DNA from: Methylomonas koyamae
GTDB lineage: Bacteria > Pseudomonadota > Gammaproteobacteria > Methylococcales > Methylomonadaceae
Length of the DNA: 50,447 bases
Direction of reading: 5' to 3'
Assembly (NCBI RefSeq): GCF_001644025.1
Contig: NZ_LUUK01000219.1
Span: 1 to 50,447, forward strand
A program made the translations under genes and the position numbers. The notes below the pieces were generated by a model. The model did no database searches. It was not told the DNA's origin and saw nothing but the letters and a program-made list of their open reading frames with translations. How positions within the stretch are numbered: position 1 is the first letter of the stretch; every line of letters starts with the position of its first letter. This document shows, piece by piece, positions 10,385-22,000 of the stretch.

Positions 10385-13300
10385 GTTCGGTCGCCGATTT
10401 GCTCGAACCGTTAAACCAACGAGGTATCCGGCTTTATTTAGAGCAAGGCGAGCTGCGCTTTAAGGCGCCCAAGGGCGCTATGACGCCGGATACCCTGGCG
10501 CTGTTGAAAACCAATAAGGCCGAATTGACGGCCTTGCTCAGACAAGCCGAAGCAAGCCGAGGTGCGTTGAGCGAACCGTTGAGCCGCTTCGCCGATACCG
10601 ACGAGGTACCTTTGTCCATGGCTCAGCAGCGGCTATGGTTTTTGTTTAAGTTGGAAGGCGCCACGCCTACCTACAACATCCTGATGGCCAGCCGCTTGCT
10701 GGGCGACTTGGACGTTCCGAGGTTACGCCGTAGTTTCGAGTACTTGATTCGCCGTCACGAAAGCTTGCGTACCTCCTTCAGGGAAAACGACGACGGACTC
10801 GCGCGGCAAGTGATCGCCGAGGATTTCGATTTAGAGATGGTGGTGGAGGATATCTCCGCTGACCCCGACAGCGAAAAACAAGCCTTATTGGAGCAAGCCA
10901 AAGACCGGATGGCCGCGACTCGTTTCGATTTGGTACATGCGCCTTTATCCAGGGTCCGGCTAATCCGTTACGGCAATCAAGAATGGGTGTTGCTGATGGC
11001 GATGCACCATATCATCGGCGACGGTTGGTCGATGGGGATCTTGAGCCGAGAATTGGGCTTGGCGTATCAGAGGGATCTGGGCGGTGGCGAACCCCACCGG
11101 GAGGACATTGCCGTTCGTTACCGGGATTATGCGGTATGGCAGCAAAGGCCAAGGCAGCGTGCCTTAATCGAGCAGGGTGTTCAGCGTTGGTGCGAGCTGT
11201 TGGCGGGTAGCGAATACCGCCTGGATTTGAATACCGGTAAAAAACGACCGGAATCGCGTAGTTATCGCGGTTCGACTTGTCCGCTACGGCTTGATCCGAC
11301 GTTGAGCGGACAGCTGGAGCGCTTGGCCGAAAGTCAAGGCGTTAGTCTTTTCGTATTGCTGTTAACGGCCTATTTCATTTTGCTGCAGCGCTATAGCGGC
11401 AGGCACGATGTATTGGTCGGCACTCAAGCCGCCAACCGCAACGAGCCGGGTTTGGAGCCTATCGTCGGTTTTTTCGTCAATACTCTGCCGTTGCGCGCCC
11501 GTATCGACGGCAATTCCAGGGTTGCCGAGCTCTTGGCGCAGGTTAAGGAGTTTTGTCTTAAGGCGTTTGATTTGCAATATGTGCCGTTCGAGCGTTTGGT
11601 CGAGGCACTGAAACCGGAACGGGACTTCGGTTCCAATCCCTTGGTGCAAATCATGTTTCTTTGGCAGAACGCGCCGATAGCGGATGTCGCGCTCAAAGGG
11701 CTGACCATGCAGCGCGAACCCTTGCCTAGCGAAGCCGCCAAATTCGATTTAACCTTGGAGTTGGGCTTGGAACAAGGCCGGATACAGGGCGTGTTCGAAT
11801 ACAGCACCGATTTGTACGATGCGCCGACAATCGAAAACATGGTGCTGCATTACAGCAAAATATTGCAAGGCATCGTGGAAAACCCGGACGTGGCGGTCGC
11901 CGATGTGCGGCTGTGCGAACCTCGCGGCGGCCGTATACCTAGTCTTGCCGAGCCGGGCCGAGAAAATTTGATTTCGGTATTCGACGCTCAGGTGGCGAAG
12001 ACTCCCGAGGCCAAGGCTTTGAACGACGGGCGGCAGGTCTTGACCTACCGGCAATTGTCGGATCGGGCCGCGGCGCTCGCTTGGCGCTTGGCGTCGGCCG
12101 GCATTCGGCCCGGCGCTATCGTGGCGATTTATTTACCGCGCGGCAACGATTATCTGGTAGCGTTGATCGGCATTTTAAAAGCCGGTTGCGCTTATTTGCC
12201 GCTGGAAACGACGTTGCCGCGGGCGCGTATCGAATTTATCTTGCAGGACGCTCAGGTTGCCGCCGTGGTTGGCCGGGAATCCCTGTTTCCGGCGTATGCG
12301 CATATCGATTGCCGGGATTTGCAGCAGCCGGCCAGTTCTTTACCAATGCCTAACGTCCCCGCGCAAGCGCCGGCTTACTTGATTTATACCTCCGGTTCGA
12401 CCGGCCAGCCCAAGGGAGTGTTGATCAGCCAACAATCGGTGCTGGGTTTGGTCGGCACTTTGGCGGACCGGATTTACCGTCAGCGCGGCGAGGTGATGAA
12501 TGTCGCGTTGATGGCCTCGTTTATTTTCGACGCCTCGGTGCAACAGATTTTCGCGGCATTGCTGCAGGGCCATTGTTTGCATATTTGCGACGACGAAGCG
12601 CGGCGGGACGGGCCGATGTTGTTGGCTTTTTTGCAAAGCCAAGCGATTGATTTAAGCGATTGCACGCCGACTTTGCTGCAAATCATGCTCGAGGCGGGTT
12701 TGGCCGAACGCAGCGATTTGCGGTTAAGACAATTGATCGTCGGCGGCGAGGCATTACCGCCGCCGCTCATTGAAACAATCGCGGGCGGTTCTGAAGGTGG
12801 GCGCTTGGAAATCTACAACGTCTACGGCCCGACCGAATGTACCGTCGACGCCACGCTGCATCGCGTCGATCTACAGCGCCGTTACGCCGCCGCCGCGGTC
12901 AGTATCGGCGGCGCGCTGGACCATGCCGAGGTGGAAATCGTCGATATTTACGGCAACCGGCAGCCCGACGGCTTGGCCGGGGAAATCGTGATCAGCGGCA
13001 GGGCGTTGGCATTGGCTTATTGGCAACGACCGGCATTGACCGCGGAGCGCTTTGTGCCGGCGGATGGCGGTCAACGCTATTACCGAACCGGCGATCAAGG
13101 GCGGGTCAATCGATACGGTGAAATCGAGTTTCTGGGCCGCTTGGATGGACAAGTCAAAATTCGCGGCTACCGGATCGAGTTGGGCGAAATCGATGCCCAA
13201 TTGCTTAAGCTTCCCGGTGTTTTGCAAGCCGTGGCCGTGGTCAATCGGGGCGAATCGGTCGAGATCGTCGCTTACTTGGTCGTGCAAGATAAGCCCAGCC

Positions 13301-15045
13301 TTGGCGATTTGCGTGCCGGCCTGGCCAAGCAATTGCCGGAGTATATGATTCCCGCGCATTTTGTGGTGTTGGAGCGCTTGCCGGTCAACGCTTCCGGCAA
13401 AATCGACCGAAAAGCCTTACCGAAATGCTCCGAGGCGCAGCGTCTGAGCGACGAACTGGGCGGCGCGGCGCAGGGCGAGCGCGAAAGCCTGCTGGCGCAA
13501 GTCTGGTGCGGGGTGTTAGGGCTGGACGGCATCGGCCGCGAGGATAATTTCTTCGCCTCCGGCGGCGACTCGATCAAGGCTTTGCAGATCGTTTCCCGCT
13601 TGCGGCAGCAAGGTTGGAAGCTGGAAGTGCGGGATTTGTTTGCCTATCCGTCGCTCAGTCGATTGGCACCTAGATTAAGCCTGCTCAAAGCGGCTGTGGA
13701 GGTGTTGGACAAGGCTGAAGGCGAACTGCCGTTGACGCCGATTCAGCAGCATTTCTTTAGGTATCACGGCTGCGATTTTCATCATTTCAACCAGGCTTTT
13801 TTATTGGAAACCGAAGCGCTGGATGCCGAGCGTCTTAGGCAGGCGCTGCTGCAGGTTTGCCAAGGTCACGATGCGTTTTTGCTGCGCTACCACTATCAAG
13901 ACGGGCAGTGGCGGCAGTTTTATGCCGACGGCGAGCGCCTGGCTTTTTTCGAGCTGGAACTGCCTTCGATGGCGGCCTTAAGCATGCATGCCGCCGATTT
14001 GCAAAGGTCGTTCGATTTGACGGTTGGGCCGTTATTGAAAGCCGTATATTACCGGCTGCCGGACAAGCAGTTTTTGTTATTACTGGCCCACCATTTGATT
14101 ATCGACGGCGTATCCTGGCGGATATTGATGGAAGAGCTGGATGACGCTTATCAACAAGGCAGCGCTTGGCAAGCGCCGCCGCAGACCACGTCGTTGAGTG
14201 TCTGGATGCAACAGTTGCGGCAACAGGGCGCTACGATCATCGCCGAGCAAGGGGATTATTGGCAGCGGCAAACCTTATCGCCTGGTTTGGACGGTCAGGA
14301 TGTTAAATATCAAGACCTTGACATCGTTAAGGTCGAGTTCGATGAAGACTATAGCGAACGGTTTTTGACCGGCGTCCACCATGCCTACGGTACGGAAGCC
14401 AACGATTTGTTGCTGGCAGCCTTGCTGTCGGCTTATCACCAATGGGCGGGGGATTCGGCACTGAGTCTGATTTTGGAAGGCCACGGTCGGGATGTTCTGG
14501 ACGATGTGGATCTTAGCCGCACGATAGGTTGGTTTACCACGCGTTATCCGGTTAGCCTGGAATATCCCGCCAATCGGGATTTGGGGTATTTGATCAAAAC
14601 CGTCAAGGAAGCCCTGCGCGCAATTCCCGACAAGGGCCTGGGTTACGGTTTGGTTCGCTATATGGACGATGCTACAAACCGGCATTCGTTTCAAGACCCC
14701 GCGATCAGTTTTAACTATCTGGGCCAGTTCGGTGAGCATAGTCGGGGCCGCTTTACTTACGCCGATGAAAACATCGGTGCCATCATGTCGCCCAATGCAC
14801 GGACCCCGTATTTGATCGAATTTGTCGGTCGGCATGCGGCAGGTCGATTAATGTTTGAAATAGCGTATCCCCGGCAGGTGTATCGAGGCGAAGGGATAGG
14901 CGAGTTTGCGGCGGCGTTCGAGCAGGCTTTATTGGCGATTATCGATCATGCCGCCACTTGCAAGGCGCAATCCTTGACGCCGTCGGATATCGATTACGAT
15001 GGATTCGATATCAATCAATTGGACGATTTTCTGGCGCAAATATAA
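10381..15045 (+). CDS. Nonribosomal peptide synthetase: TubC docking-C-A(Gln)-PCP-E
   Basis: This 1554-residue synthetase adds one residue and epimerizes it. The TTG start sits in the TTGA overlap with the PKS stop, behind a GAAGG-like ribosome site, which implies translational coupling. Residues 1-55 resemble a TubC N-terminal docking domain (RGIRLYLEQGELRFKAPKGA). The C domain is LCL-like (SMAQQRLWFL; H209-H210 in HHIIGDGWS) and accepts the polyketide ACP chain. The A domain (A3 near residue 669, FDASVQQI near 716, YGPTECT) gives pocket D-A-Q-D-I-G-V-V-D-K, one conservative change from the known Gln code DAQDLGVVDK. The carrier Ser is S1064 (GGDSI). A C-terminal E domain follows from about 1115 (HHLIIDGVSWRIL, H1237; GHGRD; DLSRTIGWFTT; FNYLGQF). 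The expected residue is D-Gln. Glu is the main alternative, but it would normally have Lys at the third pocket position. Confidence 0.95.
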   Translation: MSSVADLLEPLNQRGIRLYLEQGELRFKAPKGAMTPDTLALLKTNKAELTALLRQAEASRGALSEPLSRFADTDEVPLSMAQQRLWFLFKLEGATPTYNILMASRLLGDLDVPRLRRSFEYLIRRHESLRTSFRENDDGLARQVIAEDFDLEMVVEDISADPDSEKQALLEQAKDRMAATRFDLVHAPLSRVRLIRYGNQEWVLLMAMHHIIGDGWSMGILSRELGLAYQRDLGGGEPHREDIAVRYRDYAVWQQRPRQRALIEQGVQRWCELLAGSEYRLDLNTGKKRPESRSYRGSTCPLRLDPTLSGQLERLAESQGVSLFVLLLTAYFILLQRYSGRHDVLVGTQAANRNEPGLEPIVGFFVNTLPLRARIDGNSRVAELLAQVKEFCLKAFDLQYVPFERLVEALKPERDFGSNPLVQIMFLWQNAPIADVALKGLTMQREPLPSEAAKFDLTLELGLEQGRIQGVFEYSTDLYDAPTIENMVLHYSKILQGIVENPDVAVADVRLCEPRGGRIPSLAEPGRENLISVFDAQVAKTPEAKALNDGRQVLTYRQLSDRAAALAWRLASAGIRPGAIVAIYLPRGNDYLVALIGILKAGCAYLPLETTLPRARIEFILQDAQVAAVVGRESLFPAYAHIDCRDLQQPASSLPMPNVPAQAPAYLIYTSGSTGQPKGVLISQQSVLGLVGTLADRIYRQRGEVMNVALMASFIFDASVQQIFAALLQGHCLHICDDEARRDGPMLLAFLQSQAIDLSDCTPTLLQIMLEAGLAERSDLRLRQLIVGGEALPPPLIETIAGGSEGGRLEIYNVYGPTECTVDATLHRVDLQRRYAAAAVSIGGALDHAEVEIVDIYGNRQPDGLAGEIVISGRALALAYWQRPALTAERFVPADGGQRYYRTGDQGRVNRYGEIEFLGRLDGQVKIRGYRIELGEIDAQLLKLPGVLQAVAVVNRGESVEIVAYLVVQDKPSLGDLRAGLAKQLPEYMIPAHFVVLERLPVNASGKIDRKALPKCSEAQRLSDELGGAAQGERESLLAQVWCGVLGLDGIGREDNFFASGGDSIKALQIVSRLRQQGWKLEVRDLFAYPSLSRLAPRLSLLKAAVEVLDKAEGELPLTPIQQHFFRYHGCDFHHFNQAFLLETEALDAERLRQALLQVCQGHDAFLLRYHYQDGQWRQFYADGERLAFFELELPSMAALSMHAADLQRSFDLTVGPLLKAVYYRLPDKQFLLLLAHHLIIDGVSWRILMEELDDAYQQGSAWQAPPQTTSLSVWMQQLRQQGATIIAEQGDYWQRQTLSPGLDGQDVKYQDLDIVKVEFDEDYSERFLTGVHHAYGTEANDLLLAALLSAYHQWAGDSALSLILEGHGRDVLDDVDLSRTIGWFTTRYPVSLEYPANRDLGYLIKTVKEALRAIPDKGLGYGLVRYMDDATNRHSFQDPAISFNYLGQFGEHSRGRFTYADENIGAIMSPNARTPYLIEFVGRHAAGRLMFEIAYPRQVYRGEGIGEFAAAFEQALLAIIDHAATCKAQSLTPSDIDYDGFDINQLDDFLAQI

Positions 15046-15144
15046 ACTGCTTTTACGTTTTTATTTTGTTTAGCCTTTGGCCTTAATAGAGTGTTTGTTT
15101 CAAGAGCGAACTCAAGCATCTAAAATTAAAAGTGGACGAAATCT

Positions 15145-15945
15145 ATGTTAGATGCTCGGTTTATATCTGGAACAGCTTCGCTCTATAGTCCTTTATCAGG
15201 CACGGAGCATTTAGCGCCATTACTTTATAGCTTGATTCGCAGCGTGCGTCCTAGGTCTGTAGTGGAATTTGGCATGGGTTATACAACGCCCTACATCATC
15301 AAAGCGCTTTCAGATAATCAGCAGGACGTTGACCGAGAACGGCCTTTGTTAATCGCTAAAACTCGAGAGGCTCATCAAGTTGCGAACACCGTTGAATCTC
15401 AAAGAGACTGGTTTTTAGCGCAGCCGACCGGGGCCGATCCCAGGTTTTATGAGCCAGAGTATCAGCCCATGCTTTATGCTTTTGACGATTTCTCCGAAGA
15501 ATATAGTTCCGCTCCGAAGGTAATTGAGGCATTGACTGCCTTGGGTTTGGAGAGCTTTATGACTTTGTCGAAATCGTCGGCGATTAATCATAGTTCGGTT
15601 ATCGCGCCGTCGCATCTGCCTATTGATCTGGCTTGGAATGATGCATTGGACTATGAAGCGTTTTTTGATGAATACTGGCCGCTTCTGAATCCGAATGGCG
15701 GATTAATGATTTTTCATAATACGGTTAACGGCTGTCCAAAGTGTGCAATGTTTGTTAAGCAGTTGAAGTTAAAACAGGTGAGTCAATTTTCTGATTTTGA
15801 GTTGCTCAGCTTTTTTGAGCCGTATAAGTTACACCAAAATAGTTATACCGTAATAAGAAAAATAACGGCGTTCAAAGAACATTTTCTGGATTGGGATCAA
15901 AAGTCAATTACTGAAAGCGCATTGCGCCTGATCGATAAGCATTGA
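15145..15945 (+). CDS. Class I SAM methyltransferase-like protein between NRPS genes
   Basis: The 266-residue protein has a glycine-containing first Rossmann motif near its N-terminus (SVVEFGMGYTTPYI, about residues 39-52) that resembles SAM-binding motif I. A later hydrophobic strand, GGLMIFHNT, resembles the sheet strand after motif III. I cannot identify the exact subfamily or the acceptor group. Its codon use is plainer and more AT-rich than that of the flanking synthetases, and it has its own 99-base upstream gap, so it looks like a separately acquired tailoring gene. It lies between the Gln module and the Thr-Val modules in the same direction. A role in O- or N-methylation of the peptide is inferred from context. 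It could also be a degenerate, non-catalytic member of the fold, because the acidic residue expected at the end of strand 2 is not obvious. Confidence 0.75.
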   Translation: MLDARFISGTASLYSPLSGTEHLAPLLYSLIRSVRPRSVVEFGMGYTTPYIIKALSDNQQDVDRERPLLIAKTREAHQVANTVESQRDWFLAQPTGADPRFYEPEYQPMLYAFDDFSEEYSSAPKVIEALTALGLESFMTLSKSSAINHSSVIAPSHLPIDLAWNDALDYEAFFDEYWPLLNPNGGLMIFHNTVNGCPKCAMFVKQLKLKQVSQFSDFELLSFFEPYKLHQNSYTVIRKITAFKEHFLDWDQKSITESALRLIDKH

Positions 15946-16024
15946 CGAGATAAACCATCCGGAATGTGTTTCGGTTTTTAATGTCGGTCATCTTGAATAT
16001 TAGATAATAAATAGGATTTGTACC

Positions 16025-19000
16025 TTGGCTGTCGATAAACAAAATGTGGCGAATATTTACCCGTTGACGCCGTTACAGGAAGGGTTTTTATTTCACGCCT
16101 TATCCAATCAGGACGATTCTTATATTCAGCAGATTGCCTATTTGTTAAATGGGCGCTTCGATCCGCGACGATTCAGCCAAGTATGGGACAAATTATTCGA
16201 ACGTCACGAAATTTTGCGGGCCTTGTTCTTTCATGCCGGAGCCGAGCGTCCGTTACAGGTGATTTTGAAAAAACAATCCCCGGTTTTCGAGACTATCGAT
16301 TTGCGCCATTTAGAGGTGCAGGAGCAGTTACAGCGGCGCCGGCAAATTAAGTCTAAAGACCGTAAACGCGGATTTCGGTTACAGCAAGATTGCCTGACGC
16401 GTTTTACCTTGTTGCAGTTGCGGGACGATTTGACCGAGGTCATTTGGACCCACCATCATATTATTTTGGACGGCTGGTCTTTAGGGATTCTATTGGCGGA
16501 ATGTACCGAGCTCTATGCGAATCCAAATAGCGAATTGCCGTTTACGATTCCCTTTGCACAGTATGTGAAATGGTTGGAGGGAAAGGACAAACAACAGTCT
16601 TTGGCATTTTGGCGCCATTATTTGGCGGATTATCAAGACGAAGTGAAATTGCCGTTTACTTCGGCGTCTTCATTACCTGATTCCGGTCGTATTCGAGCAT
16701 CTTTTCTATTACCCGAGGCCATTTTTAACGGCATTCACGGCTTGACCAAGACCGTTCAAGTCAGCTTGAACAGCATCTTGCACGCTGCATGGGCCTTATT
16801 GTTGGCTCATTACAACGGTAGCGAGGACGTGGTATTCGGTGCCACGGTGTCTGGCCGGCCGGCCGAGATCGACCATGTCGAGCGGATTGTCGGTTTATTT
16901 ATCAATACCATTCCGGTCAGAGTGTTGCTTACGCCGACGATCAGCGTTAGGGACTTATTGTTGACTATTCAGGCGCGGGCGATTGAGGCGGAGGCGCATC
17001 ATTATTCGCCGCTTTCGGCCATCCAGGGCCAACATCCCTTGCAAAATCGCCTGATCAGTACCCATCTGACCTTGGAAAATTTTCCGCTCGACGAACGCTT
17101 TAAGCGGATGTCGGCTCAAGAGAATGCCGAATTAAGCGTGCAAGCCAACGAGGTGATCGAGCGCACTCATTATCCGTTTGACATCCAGTTTTTGCCCGCC
17201 GAGTGCGGCATTAAGGTGCAAATGGCCTACGGCTCGGAGTATCAAGCCGATATGCATCGCTACATCGAGGCGCATTTATGCCAAATTTTGCGGCAAATTA
17301 TCGAAGCACCGGCAATGAAATTAGCGGAAATTTCGTTGTTGGACGAGCAGGGCCGGCAAGCAATTATTCAACAGACTGAGCAAGGTATAACCTGCTTTAG
17401 CTTCGATGCCTTATTGTTACGTTTCGAACGTGCCGTTCATACGGCGCCCGACGCGATTGCATTGAGCTACGAAGCGCAACAGTGTAGTTATGCCGAGCTG
17501 GATGCTTATGCGAACCATCTTGGCCGGCGTTTGTACGATCTAGGTTTAACGGCCGGTGATTTCGTCGGCTTATGCTTCGATCGCTCCCTGGAGTTGGTGG
17601 TCGCCGTGTTGGCGGTATTGAAAGCGGGTATGGTTTATGTGCCGCTGGACCCATTGTTGCCCGAACAACGGATGCGTTTCATCGCCGGGGATTCGGGGAT
17701 CAAAATGCTGTTGACGACGCAAGACAAAGCCGTTCAGTTGGCGGATGTGGCGCCACGCTTGGAAACAGTGGCTGTCGCCGAGTTGAACGCGGCAAGCCAT
17801 TTGTCAGTGAATTGGCAGGCAAGGCCGGATAGTCCTGCGTATGTGATTTATACCTCGGGCTCCACCGGTCAGCCCAAGGGCGTGTTGGTGAGCCATGGCA
17901 ATATGGCCCGCTTGTTTTCGGGGACAGATACGCTGTTCGAATTCAATGCCGGCGATGTGTGGTGTTTATTCCATTCATACGCCTTCGATTTTTCGGTTTG
18001 GGAAATGTGGGGGGCTCTGGCCTACGGCGGCCGTTTAGTGATTGTGCCCTATTGGATCAGCCGTTCCCCGGTCGATTTTCACGCCTTGTTGGGCCGGGAA
18101 CAGGTGACGGTGCTGAACCAGACGCCGACCGCGTTCAAACAGTTGATCGATGTCGACCAGCAACACACCGCCAAGCTATCGGCTTTGCGTTACGTGGTTT
18201 TTGGTGGCGAAACCCTGGAGTTCAAGCAGTTGAAACCCTGGTTCGAAGCCTACGGAGACCGTCCGCAATTGATCAATATGTACGGTATCACCGAAACCAC
18301 CGTACACGTCACCTTTAAAAAAATTGCCCCCGAGCAAATCAGTTTACCCGGCAGCGTGATCGGCAAACCCTTGCCGGATTTATCGGTCTATCTTTTAAAT
18401 CGCTACGGCCAATTGGTCGCACCGGGTGTGCCTGGCGAGTTGTATGTCGGTGGCGCCGGCGTGTGTTTGGGATATTGGAACCGGGCCGAATTGTCGGCTC
18501 AGCGTTTTGTGCGCTTACCCCAATTAGGATTGAATACCCTGTTCTACCGCACCGGAGATAGCGGTCGTTATTCGCACGATGGCGAGTTGGAGTATTTGGG
18601 ACGTCTGGATCAACAAGTCCAGTTCCATGGCTTTCGGATCGAATTGGGCGAGATCGAGCAGGCCTTGCTGCGCGAGCCGGTTATCGAACAAGCCGTGGTC
18701 ATGCTGATCGACAACCAGCAAGGCCAGCAAACCTTGGCGGCTTACTATCACACGCAGACCGGAGAGGCGTTAAAAACCGCAGCATTAAGGGAATTGGTCG
18801 CCAAGCAGTTACCGATTTACATGGTGCCTGGCTGCTTCGCGTATTTGCCGCGGTTTCCGTTAACGGTCAACGGCAAGGTAAACCGGCAGGCTTTGCCGGC
18901 ACCCGAAACGGCGGCGGACCAGCCTTATTTGGCGGCCGAAACGGCGGAAGAAGGTTTATTGGTTCAAGTTTGGCAAAAACTGTTGCAACAAGAGCATGTC

Positions 19001-22000
19001 GGCGTGCAAGACGATTTTTTCGCCTTGGGCGGGGATTCGATTCAGGCGATTCGGGTGGTGTCTCAATTGCGTAAGCAGGGTTATCGAATCGACGTTCAGG
19101 ATTTGTTCCGCTACCCGACCATACAGGCTTTAGCGCCGCAGTTAAAAGTGCTGTCCGTCGAAAACAAAACGCGCCAGCTCAACGGTCGTTTGCCATTGAC
19201 GCCGATACAACGATGGTTTTTCGAGCAACAGGGCAGTCAAGCCCATCATTTTAATCACACAGCCTTGCTGGAAGCGTGTAGCGGAAGTTGGCAAATCCCC
19301 TATCTGGAGCGCGCTTGGCAGCAGTTATTGCAACACCACGAGGCCTTGCGCAGTTGTTTTCATTCGGTAGAGCAAGGCATGGCAGCCGAGATTCTAGCGG
19401 AGGATCGCTGCCGCATCGCGGTGCAAGCGGTTTCGCTGGTGTCGGCGGCGGACGTCGAAGCGGCCATGGTCGCGCATGCCGCCGTCGTGCAGCAAAGTTT
19501 CGAGGTGGATAAAGCGCCGTTAATCCGCTTGGTGGTGTACCAATGCCCGGCCGCCGACCGCTTATTGATAGTCGTGCATCATTTGCTGATCGACGGTGTG
19601 TCGTGGCGCATTTTATTGGAAGATTTCAGCGCCTTATACGATGCCTTGAGCCGCGGGGAAGTGCATGAATTGCCTCGGCAAACCGATAGTTATGCCGACT
19701 GGGCGGAAGGCTTGTCGCGCTATAGCCGGCAGCCGGCCTTGCTGGACGATTTAGCCTATTGGCGTGCGCAATCGGCTAGTAAAAGCGCCGCTTCCTGGTC
19801 CGGAAAAGCTTGTTGCTACCAGGATGCGCTGAGCCATCAATCTCAATTAAGCGCCGACCGGACGCGGCAATTATTGCAGCAAGCCCATGCTGCCTATAAC
19901 ACGCGGGTCGAAGACCTGTTATTGGCGGCCTGGTTATCGGCCTTGGAAGCCTGGAGCGGTTTGACCCGAACGGTGTTATTGCTGGAAGGTCACGGCCGCG
20001 AACCGGTATTGCCGGAATTGGATGTTAGCCGGACCGTCGGTTGGTTTACCTCCCTTTATCCCGTGGTATTGGAAAAGCAGCCGAATCGGGATTTAAGTTA
20101 TCAAATTCGCTGGCTGAAAGAACATTTGCGACACGTGCCCAATAAAGGCATCGGTTACGGCGTGTTGCGCTATTTGACGCCGGCCGAATTAAGGTCGGCG
20201 GCTGATTTGGGGTTTGCCGCGGACCTGGTGTTCAATTATTTGGGGCGTTTCGAGCGCAACGACGACGCCGGCCTGTATCGCGCCTTGAGCAACGACGTCG
20301 GCGCGGCGGTCGCGGGGCAGGGAATGAGGCCCGCCGCCTTGGAATTCAGTGCGATGGTGTTGGAAGATCGCTTGTGTATCGAATGGCGCTATGACCGGCA
20401 TTTGTTTGCCGAAGATGCCATGCAGCGCTTGAGCCGCTTATACAAAGAAAACTTAGAGGCGGTCATAGACCATTGCCTGCGGCAAACCTTAGCCGTGCCG
20501 ACGCCGTCCGATCTTTGCCACGGCAATTTGAGCCTTGATGAATTGGACGAACTGCTGAGTGCTTACCGGCAAAACCTCGGCGATGTTTGCCTGTTGACGC
20601 CGATGCAGGAAGGCATGCTCTATCACGCCGTACGGGAACCCGCTTCCAGTGCTTACCACGAGCAGATCAGCTTTAGCTTGCAGGGGGCCTTGGACTGCGA
20701 CAGCTATCGCAAGGCTTGGGATCAGCTGGTTGCGCGGCACGGCATATTACGCACGATATTCGTCGACGACCAAGCGCGTAAGCCCTTGCAAATGGTGCTT
20801 AAGCACGCTGACGCGAGTTTTGGTGTGGAAGATTGGCGCGAGGACGGAAAGGCATCGCGGAGCTTGGCGGATTATTTACGACAGGACTTGAATCAGCCGT
20901 TTAACTTGGCCGAACGACCGCCGGTGAGGATTAAGCTGATTCGCTTGCCCGGCCAGCGTTGGTATTTGGTTTGGAGTTTTCATCATATTTTATTGGATGG
21001 CTGGAGCGTCGGAATCTTGATGAACGAAATGACCCGGCTTTACCGGAGCATTTCCAGTCATGAAGAGCCTCGGCTGCCGGTGTCGCCGCCTTTCAGCCAA
21101 TATCTACGCTGGTTGCAGCAGCAGGATACACAGGCCGCTCGCCGATTCTGGGCCGATTATCTGGAAGGCTACGACGAAGTGGCCGCATTGCCGTCTTATC
21201 CTAGCCAACAACCAGGCCAAGCCGAATTCAAGCAAACGCTGCCGCCCGAGTTGCCGGAGCGGCTGCAGCAGGCTGCCAAACATTACAAAGTGACCGTCAA
21301 CGCGTTGATGCAAGCGGCCTGGGGCATCCTGTTGGGGCGCTATAACGACAGGCGGGACGTGGTCTTCGGCACCGTGGTTTCGGGCCGGCCCAGCGCCATT
21401 GCCAATATCGAGCGGATGGTGGGCTTGTTGATTAATGCGGTGCCGGTGCGGGTTAGGTTTGACGAAACGGAACCGGTTTTGGCTTTGTTGAACCGTTTGC
21501 ACCAACACAACAGCAGCAGCCAGGCCTACCAATTTTTGACCATGGCGGAGAGCCAGCCTAAACAAGGTGCGCCCGACCACTTGTTAGTGTTCGAAAACTA
21601 TCATCTACAAGCCGAGGAAGGCGATAGTCAGGTCGAATTAACGGTCACCGATGTGCAAACCAGGGAACAGACCAACTACGATTTGACCGTTGTCATCAGC
21701 CCCGGTCGGCCATGGCGGTTGACTTGTCTGTACAACAAAGCCCGTTATGCGGAAAGCTATTTGCAACAAGTGATGCGGCATTTCATAGGCTTGTTAAACG
21801 GTTTGGCCGAATCCGCCGAGCAACGCATAGCCGACTTGAAAATGCTGACGGTGGCCGAGCGGACTTGGCTGACGCAGATCAGTGTAGGGATTGAACCGCC
21901 GCTGCCGACGCCGGATTTGGCCGGCTTATTCGAGCAAACTGCCGCGCGTCACGGGGAAAAAATTGCCTTGCGCGGCTTGGACGCCAGCTACAGTTATGCG

